From QZKY01 sp963666295 (GTDB lineage: Bacteria > Pseudomonadota > Gammaproteobacteria > Burkholderiales > Burkholderiaceae_D): a stretch of 64,000 bases of DNA. A model generated the notes under the pieces. The model ran no database searches. It was given only the letters and a program-made list of their open reading frames with translations, and was not told where the DNA came from. Shown in pieces: positions 7,550-15,147 of the stretch; within the stretch, counting starts at the first letter, position 1, and each line of letters begins with the position of its first letter. The DNA lies in contig OY762707.1 in assembly GCA_963666295.1 (NCBI GenBank), positions 310,001 through 374,000 on the forward strand, in the 5' to 3' direction. The position numbers and the translations under genes are program-made.

Positions 7550-8356
7550 TCAGTAATATTGAAAAACCACCTCATCCTTACCACACGACTTGCAGACATG
7601 ACCGTTAAGCTGCGGCTCCTCAGATTTGGCATGAGTCGGCTCGACATCTGGCTGAATGTTGAACTTGCTTTCGTAATCAATAGAAATGGGGCGGTGCTTT
7701 TTAACAAGTTTTTTCGCGATGACCTCTGGTTGATCACCGAAAGCCGAGCTGACCAAGTTGATAAATCCACCAACCCCAGAATTAGCAGCAATAAGATCTT
7801 TTTCCAGTGTGGTGAGAAACTGGTCTGCTTTTACAATTTCAGGGAGCTTCGCGTTTCTTGGCCTGTCGATTCGTGCTTGTGGGGAAATTAGGATAAATGA
7901 TTCAATGGGCGGATTCTTGTAACCAAGGCTTTCAAGAACCTCCTTGAGAACGAGTGCATGGCGTTTATTTTGCTCTATTGGGGACGGCATCCCTTCAAAC
8001 TTCTTTTGCCAATCATTCCACCTGTTGAACTCCCCCTGCTCATTGATTTTTATGCCGTGAGAGAAATGCTTGCTTTCAAGCACATAGAACCTGTGCGAGC
8101 AATGAATTAGAAGGTGGTCTATTTGAGCAACACGCCCCTCGTGATTGAGGCGGAGGTCATGGATGACGGCTGTATTTTTACTATTCTTTAATCTGAAATC
8201 TATGTAGTAAGCGGACTCTTGCTCACCCTTGATGCCTGCTTTCATCATTCGCAGTTCATTAGCGATTAGCTTTTTTGATGTTCCTTCAGCCGCATTTAAT
8301 AGAGTTTCGAGCCTTACAAGCTCATGGTCTTTACTGTCAGCGTTTTTTATTATCAT
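7550..8356 (-). CDS. NERD-domain protein, apparently truncated zinc ribbon
   Basis: A 268-residue protein. The NERD (nuclease-related) domain spans about residues 40-150: GIKGEQESAYYIDF, then AQIDHLLIHCSHRFYVLESKH, containing the D and E-x-K acidic and lysine positions of the PD-(D/E)XK fold. The C-terminus is VCKSCGKDEVVFQYY and stop. This looks like the first half of the topoisomerase-type zinc ribbon often found in NERD proteins, without the second CxxC. The stop falls 38 bases from the end of tRNA repeat 3, so the 3' end was probably cut by the insertion event. NERD proteins are frequent in accessory and defence regions, but a role here is inference. Confidence 0.8.
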   Translation of the reverse strand: MIIKNADSKDHELVRLETLLNAAEGTSKKLIANELRMMKAGIKGEQESAYYIDFRLKNSKNTAVIHDLRLNHEGRVAQIDHLLIHCSHRFYVLESKHFSHGIKINEQGEFNRWNDWQKKFEGMPSPIEQNKRHALVLKEVLESLGYKNPPIESFILISPQARIDRPRNAKLPEIVKADQFLTTLEKDLIAANSGVGGFINLVSSAFGDQPEVIAKKLVKKHRPISIDYESKFNIQPDVEPTHAKSEEPQLNGHVCKSCGKDEVVFQYY

Positions 8357-8451
8357 TGGTAGCCAATTAAGTTAAAGAAGCAGCAATACGGCATTTTACC
8401 TCTCATTACCAAAGTGACAACCAGCAATACCCATAACTCAGGCAGCATCAA

Positions 8452-8589
8452 CAGTTCGGCATCACAGAAATGACCGAACAAATGACCGAACAAATGACGA
8501 AACAAGAAGGGAAGGAGAAAAAGAAAAAGGGCCACACTTTTCAGTGCAGCCCTTAAGAATTCTGGCTCCTCGACCTGGGCTCGAACCTG
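8452..8589 (-). repeat. array repeat 4: tRNA-Asn acceptor/T-arm fragment, terminator and flank
   Basis: The unit has the same flank (with CGAACAAATGAC duplicated in tandem), the hairpin (8523-8553) and the tRNA 3' end. Here tRNA similarity stops in the T stem (ending TCGAACCTG on the plus strand), and the fragment has base changes (CTCCTCGACCTGGG). It is shorter and more decayed than repeats 2 and 3. The 246-residue gene ends about 50 bases to its right. Confidence 0.85.
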
Positions 8590-8639
8590 AAACGGTTCAC
8601 AGAGTCGTCAAAACGAGCGTAGGAATACGATGTGGTGAT

Positions 8640-9380
8640 TCAGTCGTCTGATGCCTCTTTTCTTCTTGATTTCGTCACCACTTCCTGCAGACCATCCTTA
8701 GCTTTTCCTGCGGTGTCTATAATGGCTTGTCCGGAATCTGAAATTGCTCGCTTTGTCTTTTTAATTGCAGCGCTGGACTTCTCTGCTACAGCTTCAACAG
8801 CAGACGAAACCATATCAACAACCTGCCCCGTTACGTCATAAAGTGTTTTACCGAAAAGCGCAGCCACATCGGAAACATAATGTTTAAGCTCCTGAGTGTT
8901 CTTGGAGTCCATTACCTCCTCTGATTTTTCAATCACGAAGTTCACAATGGCTTTGACCAACTCGACGCCAACGCCTAAACCAGAACTGACTGCTTCTAAT
9001 GTTTCTTGGCGCTCTTGGTCTGTTAAAGCGCTCCAACCATAGTAAATAGCACCAATAGATGCGCATGACATGGCCATAGGGTTTGCAAACACCGCTGCTG
9101 TACCAACCGTTCCCAATGCAGCCACTGTGTTTCCTAATAGATACTGGCCAACAGCAACAACGACAACTGGTGTAACGTAACCAAGGCCAAAACCGCTCTT
9201 AGCACCTTCAAGAACTCTTCCACTCCTTGCAATTGTTATATTTTCCGAGGTTTTCATTTTTTCGAAATGCTTATCGAAAAAGGCGTCCATACTGCCAGTG
9301 GCCCCGTACATTCCCGCAACCCCTTTTACTACATTAGTCGCGGCTAGTCCCTTTGCAATAATTCCTGCTCCCAAAGCCAT
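8640..9380 (-). CDS. hypothetical protein with hydrophobic centre and helical tail
   Basis: A 246-residue, Ala/Gly/Val-rich protein preceded by a good ribosome binding site (AGAGGGG, four bases before the ATG). Residues about 65-120 form two or three hydrophobic segments (GYVTPVVVVAVGQYLL and AALGTVGTAAVFANPMAMS), probably membrane-spanning. The rest (about 150-246) is charged and helical with many Lys and Ser, e.g. AAIKKTKRAISDSGQ. No catalytic motif is visible and I do not recognise a family. It is the only gene between array repeats 4 and 5. A membrane-acting effector or immunity protein is possible, but nothing in the sequence proves it. Confidence 0.6.
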   Translation of the reverse strand: MALGAGIIAKGLAATNVVKGVAGMYGATGSMDAFFDKHFEKMKTSENITIARSGRVLEGAKSGFGLGYVTPVVVVAVGQYLLGNTVAALGTVGTAAVFANPMAMSCASIGAIYYGWSALTDQERQETLEAVSSGLGVGVELVKAIVNFVIEKSEEVMDSKNTQELKHYVSDVAALFGKTLYDVTGQVVDMVSSAVEAVAEKSSAAIKKTKRAISDSGQAIIDTAGKAKDGLQEVVTKSRRKEASDD

Positions 9381-9562
9381 ATATCCCCTCTAATCTAGGT
9401 GCTTGTAAATGTTTTTACGACTGGCTTAGTGCTCCAGTAATTTTTCTCAAATACCAATTTACATTATGACTACAGGATTAAATTAATGGCAACAATTTGG
9501 GGATTAATTGACGTGCACTGAGTCTCTTACACAACATACGGTTACAACACGAGATTCGGCAT

Positions 9563-9736
9563 CAGTTCGCCATCACACAAATAACCTACCGAATGACGAA
9601 ATAGGAAGGAGAATATGCAAAGAAAAAGGCCAGAAATTCCTTGCCGACCCTTATAAATTCTGGCTCCCGGACCAGCACCTACGAGTTGTGCAACATTGGC
9701 GAACTGAGAGTTCAGGAAGCGGTGAAAAACCTGCCT
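9563..9736 (-). repeat. array repeat 5: tRNA-Asn acceptor fragment joined to methyltransferase 3' flank
   Basis: The left flank matches repeats 3 and 4 (CAGTTCGCCATCACAC...). It is followed by a weaker hairpin (9617-9652) and only about 20 bases of the tRNA acceptor end (CTGGCTCCCGGACCAG on the plus strand). From 9676 the sequence is the 3' flank and last codons of the methyltransferase gene, and the same junction recurs in repeat 1. The stretch 9381-9562, upstream of the 246-residue gene, holds no gene. Confidence 0.78.
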
Positions 9737-10542
9737 TGCAGCTCTTCTAGCCCCAGATTTTGTAGAAGTGCATTGAGGCGTTCTCCGGCCCGCCTGCGGG
9801 GCAAGTCCTTGTAACTGGCAATAATAAGTTCATTTTTCATTGAATGTTCCCAGCCAACCAGTTCAGTGACGCTCACTTTGTAACCATGCGCTTCTAGTTG
9901 CAAACAGCGTAGGACGTTGGTGACATGACTGCCAAATTCGCGCGTATGGAGCGGATGGCGCCATATTTCAGACATGGGATTCCCCTTCATCTTCCCCTTG
10001 TTCTTGCGTAGTACCGCAGCCACTTCTGCCTGACAGCAGGGAACAAGAACAATGTGCTGAGACTGCTTGGCCAGTGCAAAACGAATTGCATCATCAGTCG
10101 CTGTATCACAGGCATGCAAGGCCGTGACCACGTCTATTTCTTCAGGGAGTTCACTGGAGGTGATCGAATCAGCAACCGACAGATTAAGAAAAGACATTCC
10201 GGCAAAACCGAGTTGTGCCGCCAACGCCTGAGATTTCTGTACCAAGTCGTCTCTTGTCTCAATGCCGAACACATGCGATTCAATACTGCCCTGCTTGAAG
10301 AACAGGTCGTAGAGGATGAACCCTAGATAAGATTTTCCTGCGCCGTGATCTACCAGGTTGACTGCTGGCTTCGTCTGCAACACTTCTTTTAGTAGCGGCT
10401 CAATGAATTGGAATAGGTGCCTTACTTGTTTGAGTTTTCGGCGGCTGTCTTGATTCATCTTGCCGTCGCGCGTCAGGATGTGTAATTCCTTGAGCAGTTC
10501 GACCGACTGCTCTGGATGCACGTCGTAGGATTTGGTTTTCAT
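9712..10542 (-). CDS. class I SAM methyltransferase (METTL25/RRNAD-like, Methyltransf_32)
   Basis: A 276-residue protein with the hallmark SAM-binding motif VDHGAGKSYLGF, the phrase HACDTATDDAIRFAL and VPCCQAEV, all typical of the PF13679 type of methyltransferase. The substrate in bacteria is not settled; an RNA or protein target is plausible because the gene is coupled to an S4 RNA-binding gene. The start at 10542 overlaps the TGA of that gene (ATGA), which decides it over an in-frame ATG 39 bases upstream. It lies between array repeats 5 and 6. Its 3' tail is duplicated in repeat 1. Confidence 0.82.
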   Translation of the reverse strand: MKTKSYDVHPEQSVELLKELHILTRDGKMNQDSRRKLKQVRHLFQFIEPLLKEVLQTKPAVNLVDHGAGKSYLGFILYDLFFKQGSIESHVFGIETRDDLVQKSQALAAQLGFAGMSFLNLSVADSITSSELPEEIDVVTALHACDTATDDAIRFALAKQSQHIVLVPCCQAEVAAVLRKNKGKMKGNPMSEIWRHPLHTREFGSHVTNVLRCLQLEAHGYKVSVTELVGWEHSMKNELIIASYKDLPRRRAGERLNALLQNLGLEELQGRFFTAS

Positions 10543-10769
10543 TTTTCCGCTGCTAAAACGGTGATGCGAACACCATTGCAATTGACACGCTGACCAGCAC
10601 GAATCTTTGCCGTCTTGCGGGTTTCCGGTTTGCCGTCTACACGAACCATACCTTGGGCCACCATCTGCTTGCCACGCCCCCCACTGTCAGCAATACCGAC
10701 GAGCTTGAGGAGGTTACACAGCTCTACAAATTCTTCACGCAGGTGAAACTCAAGGACTTGTGGTTGCAT
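10539..10769 (-). CDS. S4-domain RNA-binding protein (YbcJ-like)
   Basis: A 76-residue protein consisting of one S4 domain: FVELCNLLKLVGIADSGGRG, KQMVAQGMVRVDGKPET and a C-terminal IRAGQRVNCNG. These match the YbcJ family of small S4 proteins, which bind RNA, probably ribosomal. Its stop overlaps the start of the methyltransferase gene by four bases, so the two are translationally coupled and likely act on the same RNA (inference). The pair is the only two-gene insert in the tRNA-Asn array. Confidence 0.85.
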   Translation of the reverse strand: MQPQVLEFHLREEFVELCNLLKLVGIADSGGRGKQMVAQGMVRVDGKPETRKTAKIRAGQRVNCNGVRITVLAAEK

Positions 10770-10831
10770 TATGTTTCATCCTTCGGTGCAGCGGGTTCGG
10801 CATGGCCGATGTGCACTCTATATTCGTATTA

Positions 10832-10965
10832 GACAAGAATCAGTTGTTAAAACCAAAAAAGAACCAGCAATTGCTTGCTGATCCTTGTAAATTCTGGCTC
10901 CCCGATCAGGGCTAGAACCTGGGATCTGCGAATTATCAGTCGTCCATCTACCGATCTGCCTACCG
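10832..10965 (-). pseudogene. array repeat 6: near full-length tRNA-Asn pseudogene with terminator
   Basis: This is the only fragment that extends beyond the anticodon. Similarity to the intact tRNA-Asn runs from CCA through the T arm and anticodon arm into the D arm. It has substitutions that break it: the T loop reads TTCTAGC instead of TTCGAGC, a T-stem pair is lost, and the 5' acceptor strand is missing. On the left it shares the terminator hairpin (AGCAATTGCTTGCT) and another 24 bases (AATCAGTTGTTAAAACCA) with the intact locus at 11403-11456. It is therefore a decayed duplicate of the whole tRNA locus, not just an att fragment. Confidence 0.78.
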
Positions 10966-11144
10966 CTTTCCTCCGAAAGTCGACGATCTTTGACATCTTC
11001 AACTGTTGCTAGCAATCCAGTCAATATCGTTTGCAAATCCTAGCCTTCAACGATTCTTGGATCGGATGTTATGGCAAATACAAATGTACACTTAACTCGT
11101 CTCCCCTTAAAACAGAGGCAATGGTCAAGGTCATTTAACTTAAT

Positions 11145-11360
11145 CTACTCAACTGTAACCTTGCCCGTCCTTCTTTTTGTTGTTTTATTCGTTCTTTTTT
11201 GACCACACATACTACAGTCATAGCGAAGCTTGCCATTTTTATAGTACTCGGCACATACACACCTTCCATCTTTTGTAAAACCTCTAGGAGCTGCAGAAGA
11301 TGATGCTGACGCCATAATAAGTAATGACGCAGCCAAAATAGACACAATCGATAATTTCAT
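11145..11360 (-). CDS. small secreted Cys-rich peptide, unknown function
   Basis: A 71-residue precursor with a textbook signal peptide (MKLSIVSILAASLLIMASAS, then SSAA) and a short basic mature part with four cysteines (RCVCAEYYKNGKLRYDCSMCG) ending in a Lys/Arg/Thr-rich tail. The ribosome binding site AAAGGAAC is well placed. The even number of cysteines suggests two disulfides or a small metal knuckle. I do not recognise a family. It sits between the tRNA-Asn pseudogene and the intact tRNA-Asn, the most tRNA-proximal insert of the array. Confidence 0.65.
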   Translation of the reverse strand: MKLSIVSILAASLLIMASASSSAAPRGFTKDGRCVCAEYYKNGKLRYDCSMCGQKRTNKTTKRRTGKVTVE

Positions 11361-11426
11361 AATATGTTCCTTTTTTAATATCTACTACTAATTTTAAATA
11401 TTGACAAAAATCAGTTGTTAAAACCA

Positions 11427-11456
11427 CAAAAAGGCCAGCAATTGCTTGCTGACCTT
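11427..11456 (-). terminator. rho-independent terminator of tRNA-Asn
   Basis: Reading from the tRNA, the stem GGTCAGCA / TGCTGGCC with a short loop is followed by TTTTT. It lies nine bases past CCA. A version of this hairpin is found beside the tRNA fragments of the array. Confidence 0.85.
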
Positions 11457-11464
11457 TTAAATTT

Positions 11465-11540
11465 TGGCTCCCCGACCAGGGCTCGAACCTGGGACCTGCG
11501 GATTAACAGTCCGTCGCTCTACCAACTGAGCTATCAGGGA
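11465..11540 (-). tRNA. tRNA-Asn (GTT)
   Basis: A 76-base cloverleaf with encoded CCA. The acceptor stem is TCCCTGA / TCGGGGA, the D arm GCTCAGTTGGTAGAGC, the anticodon loop CTGTTAA (anticodon GTT, Asn), and the T arm CCAGGTTCGAGCCCTGG. One imperfect pair tops the anticodon stem (A27/C43). Its 3' half is the source of all the array repeats to its left, consistent with use as an integration target: the intact gene is regenerated and displaced 3' fragments are left behind. Confidence 0.97.
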
Positions 11541-11552
11541 ATGGAATAGAAA

Positions 11553-11581
11553 ATTATAGCGATATCGCCCACCTCTGTCAA
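11553..11581 (-). promoter_or_regulatory. consensus sigma-70 promoter of tRNA-Asn
   Basis: On the minus strand TTGACA (11581-11576) and TATAAT (11558-11553) are both perfect, with a 17-base spacer. The predicted transcription start is just upstream of the tRNA 5' end at 11540. Confidence 0.9.
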
Positions 11582-11639
11582 ACCAGAAACAGCTTATTCT
11601 CGCCATTTTTAGCTATATTTTCCTTGCCTCTCAGAACGC

Positions 11640-12845
11640 TTACAAACCGTAATTCAAACCCATTGCTTCGCGCACGTCACGCATAGTTTCCTGCGCCAGT
11701 TTGCGCGCCGCATCACAACCGTCCGCAATAATCGCGCGGAGCATGGATGGGTCGTCCAGATAGGGTTGTGCGCGCTCATGCATCGGCTCCTGCTCCTTGA
11801 TGATGGCTTCAATCAGCGGCTGCTTGCACTCGATACAGCCAATGCCTGCGCTCTTGCAGCCTTTCACCACCCATTCCTGGGCGTCGGAATCTGAATAAAC
11901 TTGATGCAGTTGCCACACAGGGCATTTTTCCGGGTCACCCGGATCCGTTCGTCGCACGCGCGCAGGGTCGGTTTGCATGGTACGAATTTTCTTGTTTAGC
12001 TCTTCCTTTTCTTCGCGCATCGCAATCGCATTACCATAACTCTTGGACATTTTCTGCCCATCCAGTCCGGTCAGGCGGGATGCTTCCGTCAGATATTCTT
12101 TTGGCTCAACCAGAATCAGCTTGCTGCTACCATCCAGATAACCGAATAGGCGCTCACGATCAATCACGGATAGATTTTGCGCATCATCCAACATGGCTCT
12201 GGCTTGATCCAGCGCTTCAACATGACCTTCCTGTTGGTAAGCCGTGCGCAATTGCCGGTACATTCTGGCACGCTTGCTACCAAGTTTCTTAACCGCTTCC
12301 AGCGCTTTTTCCTCGAAGCCCGGTTCTCTGCCATACAAGTTGTTAAAACGACGCGCCAGCTCACGCATCATCTCAATGTGTGGAATCTGGTCTTCCCCCA
12401 CGGGCACCATATTGGCACGGTAGATCAGCACATCGGCCGCCATCATTAGCGGGTAGCCAAGAAAGCCGTAAGTCATGAGTTCTTTGTGCGAAAGTTTTTC
12501 TATCTGATCCTTGTATGTCGGCACACGCTCCAACCAGCTTAATGGGGTCGACATGCCCAGCAACAGCGTCAGCTCTGCGTGCTCAGGCACTTTGGACTGG
12601 ATGAACAGTGTTGCCTGAGAGGGATTAATTCCTGCGGCAAGCCAGTCAATCAGCATGTCCCAGGTGCTATTTTCAATAGTTTCCGTTTCGTCGTAGTGCG
12701 TTGTGAGGGCGTGCCAGTCTGCAACGAAGAACAGGCATTGCTGTTCAGATTGCATTTTGATCCAGTTTTTTAACGCGCCATGATAATGGCCAAGATGCAT
12801 GGCGCCAGTCGGGCGCATGCCGGAAACAACACGATCAGAGTACAT
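11640..12845 (-). CDS. trpS: tryptophanyl-tRNA synthetase
   Basis: A 401-residue class Ic synthetase that charges tRNA-Trp. The HIGH-type motif is RPTGAMHLGHYHG (residues 11-23) and the KMSKS loop is QKMSKSYGNAI (264-274). It is about 65 residues longer than the E. coli enzyme owing to a helical insertion at roughly 178-248, as seen in many betaproteobacterial TrpS. It is the last gene of a minus-strand group (rnm, htpX, yciO-type, M50 protease, trpS) and lies 99 bases upstream of the tRNA-Asn. Confidence 0.95.
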   Translation of the reverse strand: MYSDRVVSGMRPTGAMHLGHYHGALKNWIKMQSEQQCLFFVADWHALTTHYDETETIENSTWDMLIDWLAAGINPSQATLFIQSKVPEHAELTLLLGMSTPLSWLERVPTYKDQIEKLSHKELMTYGFLGYPLMMAADVLIYRANMVPVGEDQIPHIEMMRELARRFNNLYGREPGFEEKALEAVKKLGSKRARMYRQLRTAYQQEGHVEALDQARAMLDDAQNLSVIDRERLFGYLDGSSKLILVEPKEYLTEASRLTGLDGQKMSKSYGNAIAMREEKEELNKKIRTMQTDPARVRRTDPGDPEKCPVWQLHQVYSDSDAQEWVVKGCKSAGIGCIECKQPLIEAIIKEQEPMHERAQPYLDDPSMLRAIIADGCDAARKLAQETMRDVREAMGLNYGL

Positions 12846-12861
12846 GGTTTTATTCTTTTGT

Positions 12862-13515
12862 TTATAGGTAAGTCAAAGGAGTGATTAAAAATTGCAGGAG
12901 CTTGGTTGCAGCGAACATCACCGGCCTCATCCAGTAATGCAAGACCTGCAGGAAAGCCAGCCCGAGCACAATGAAAAAGCCGTAGCGTTCAATTTTTGCA
13001 AACTGGTAAGCTAAATTGTTCGGCAACAAGCTCGCCAAAATGCGCCCACCATCTAAAGGTAGCACTGGAAACAGATTAAACGCAAATAGAACAAGGTTGA
13101 TCACCACGCCGGCTTGCGCGACCTGAAATAAAAACGGGCTTCGAACGCCAAACTTCGCCAGCAAGACGGACAGCGCCAGCCACAGGAAACCCATTACCAG
13201 ATTGGCTGCCGGACCGGCCAGCGCCACCCATGCCATGTCGCGCTTTGGCTTGCGCAGCCGACCGAAATTGACCGGCACCGGTTTAGCGTAACCAAAGATG
13301 AATGGGCTGCCTGAAACGAACAACAATAGCGGAATGAGTACCGTGCCAATCGGATCAATATGCTTGATGGGATTCAGGGTCATGCGCCCCTGGGCGTAGG
13401 CGGTATTGTCACCGAGATACTTCGCCACGTAGGCATGTGCCGCTTCGTGCAAGGTAATCGCTAGCACAACAGGCACAACGTAAACAGCAAGATTATGGAG
13501 GATGTTTTCCATCAA
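12862..13515 (-). CDS. site-2 protease family (M50) membrane metalloprotease
   Basis: A 217-residue, largely hydrophobic inner-membrane protein. The zinc motif HEAAH is at residues 23-27 and the third ligand region is FNLFPVLPLDGGRIL, the two signatures of the small YwhC-type M50 proteases. About five membrane segments are visible. It would cleave substrates within the membrane; the target is unknown. It is located between the yciO-type gene and trpS, a conserved betaproteobacterial arrangement, with 16 bases to trpS, so co-transcription is likely. Confidence 0.9.
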   Translation of the reverse strand: MMENILHNLAVYVVPVVLAITLHEAAHAYVAKYLGDNTAYAQGRMTLNPIKHIDPIGTVLIPLLLFVSGSPFIFGYAKPVPVNFGRLRKPKRDMAWVALAGPAANLVMGFLWLALSVLLAKFGVRSPFLFQVAQAGVVINLVLFAFNLFPVLPLDGGRILASLLPNNLAYQFAKIERYGFFIVLGLAFLQVLHYWMRPVMFAATKLLQFLITPLTYL

Positions 13516-13552
13516 GGAATTTTATCAAAAGTGCATCGTGAAAAGAACGCGG

Positions 13553-14176
13553 CTAAAAGCCTAGCACACTGGCATCGCCGCTTCCTTCGCGTACCAGTTC
13601 CATTTCACTGCCACTCATATCTACTACTGTCGTCGGCGTCAGGCTGCAGGCGCCACCATCAATCACGAGTTGAATGTGCTTCTCAAGACGCTCCCGAATT
13701 TCATCCGGCTCGGTCAAGGGGAGTTCATCTCCGGGCAAAATCAGCGTTGCGCCCAGCAATGGCTCGCCAACTTCCTCAAGCAAGGCTTGCGCAATCTTGT
13801 TGTCCGGTACGCGAAGGCCAATTGTCTTGCGGGATGGGTGACTCACGCGGCGTGGTACTTCCTTGGTGGCCGCTAAAATGAAAGTGTAGGAACCCGGCGT
13901 TGCAGCCTTAAGCAAACGATATTGCTGATTATCCACCTTGGCATAAGATGCCAGCTCACTCAAATCACGACACAGCAACGTCAAATGGTGGCGCTCATCA
14001 ACCCCGCGAATGGTTCTAAGGCATTGCGCCGCCTTTTTGTCATCCAGACGGCATACCAACGCATAGCAAGAGTCGGTTGGCAACGCAACAACCCCCCCGG
14101 AATGAATGATTTCCGCCGCTTTTTTAATCAGGCGTGATTGAGGGTTATCTGGATGTATTTGAAAATAGTAGCTCAT
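13553..14176 (-). CDS. Sua5/YciO/YrdC-type L-threonylcarbamoyladenylate synthase
   Basis: A 207-residue YrdC-fold protein: SGGVVALPTDSCYALVCRL is the nucleotide-binding opening, followed by RTIRGVDERHHLTLLCRDL and IGLRVPDNKIAQALLEEVGEPLL. These match the YciO branch. Sua5/TsaC members make threonylcarbamoyl-AMP for t6A in tRNA; whether the YciO branch does so efficiently is debated. The K-R-x-x-x-P motif of true TsaC is altered here (RGVDERHHLT), which supports the YciO branch. Confidence 0.85.
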   Translation of the reverse strand: MSYYFQIHPDNPQSRLIKKAAEIIHSGGVVALPTDSCYALVCRLDDKKAAQCLRTIRGVDERHHLTLLCRDLSELASYAKVDNQQYRLLKAATPGSYTFILAATKEVPRRVSHPSRKTIGLRVPDNKIAQALLEEVGEPLLGATLILPGDELPLTEPDEIRERLEKHIQLVIDGGACSLTPTTVVDMSGSEMELVREGSGDASVLGF

Positions 14177-14186
14177 GAATTGGTGA

Positions 14187-15062
14187 TCACTTTGCGCTTT
14201 GCAATGCAGCGATCCGGTCTTCTATCGGAGGATGAGTAGAAAACAGGGCCGCAAAACCGGGACGATCGCTAATGCCTGCGGCAGCCAGCGATTTAGGCAA
14301 ATGACCGGGCTCTATGCCGCCTAGGCGTGCCAGTGCATGAATCATTGGAATCTTGGTGCCCATTAGTTGCGCAGCACCTGCATCTGCACGATATTCGCGT
14401 TGGCGGGAGAACCAGGCCACGATCATTGAGGCGACAATGCCAAAAAGAATTTGCGAGATGATGACCGTAACGAAATAGCCTGCGCCACTGCTTTCGCCGT
14501 CTCTATTCTGAAAGACCATGCGATCCACCACAAAACCCACGACGCGCGACAGAAAAATCACGAACGTATTCAACACGCCCTGAATCAGCGTCATCGTCAC
14601 CATGTCACCGTTAGCGATATGCGCCACTTCGTGCCCGAGTACCGCTTCGACTTCTTCGCGGTTCATGCTTGAGAGCAATCCGGTTGAAACCGCGACCAGC
14701 GCCGAATTCTTGAACGCACCAGTGGCAAACGCATTAGGTGCGCCTTCAAAAATTGCCACCTCCGGCATCTGGATATTGGCGCGCTGCGACAGTGCCTGCA
14801 CCGTATTGAGCAACCACTGTTCCGTTGAGTTGCTGGGGTGTTGAATCACATGCGCCCCGGTTGACCATTTGGCCATCGGTTTGCTCATCAGCAAAGAGAT
14901 AAATGAACCAGCAAAACCGAGCACCAGAGAAAATATCAGCAAGCTCGTCAGATTCAAGCCTCGCGGCTCCAGGTAGTTGTTGACGCCGAGAATCGACAAC
15001 ACAACAGACATGACCGCAATCACAGCGATATTGGTCGCGAGAAAGAGGAAGATGCGCTTCAT
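14187..15062 (-). CDS. htpX: heat-shock membrane protease HtpX
   Basis: A 291-residue M48 zinc protease of the inner membrane that degrades misfolded membrane proteins. It opens with two hydrophobic segments (residues 4-26 and 38-60), carries the active site LGHEVAHIANGDM near residue 143, two more membrane spans, and the third ligand region SRQREYRADAGAAQLMG. Length and order of parts are normal for HtpX. The gene starts 85 bases downstream of rnm and ends ten bases before the yciO-type gene on the same strand. Confidence 0.95.
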   Translation of the reverse strand: MKRIFLFLATNIAVIAVMSVVLSILGVNNYLEPRGLNLTSLLIFSLVLGFAGSFISLLMSKPMAKWSTGAHVIQHPSNSTEQWLLNTVQALSQRANIQMPEVAIFEGAPNAFATGAFKNSALVAVSTGLLSSMNREEVEAVLGHEVAHIANGDMVTMTLIQGVLNTFVIFLSRVVGFVVDRMVFQNRDGESSGAGYFVTVIISQILFGIVASMIVAWFSRQREYRADAGAAQLMGTKIPMIHALARLGGIEPGHLPKSLAAAGISDRPGFAALFSTHPPIEDRIAALQSAK

Positions 15063-15147
15063 GAATTACCTCTCATATCGTGAAAAGATACTAAGTGCGG
15101 CTGCCATGCAAAAAATTCAAGGGAGAAGTAGAGAAAAGGGCCGTTAT

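Noticed and set aside
8353..8535. Open frame rich in Leu and Phe with repeated HLFGHLFGHF
   Set aside because: It is the translation of the flank of repeat 4, including its tandem 12-base duplication; not a membrane protein.
10818..11036. 72-residue open frame (MQTILTGLLATVEDVKDRRL...) considered as an integrase C-terminus
   Set aside because: Half of it is the translated tRNA pseudogene and there is no R-H-R-Y recombinase motif; no integrase could be found in the array.
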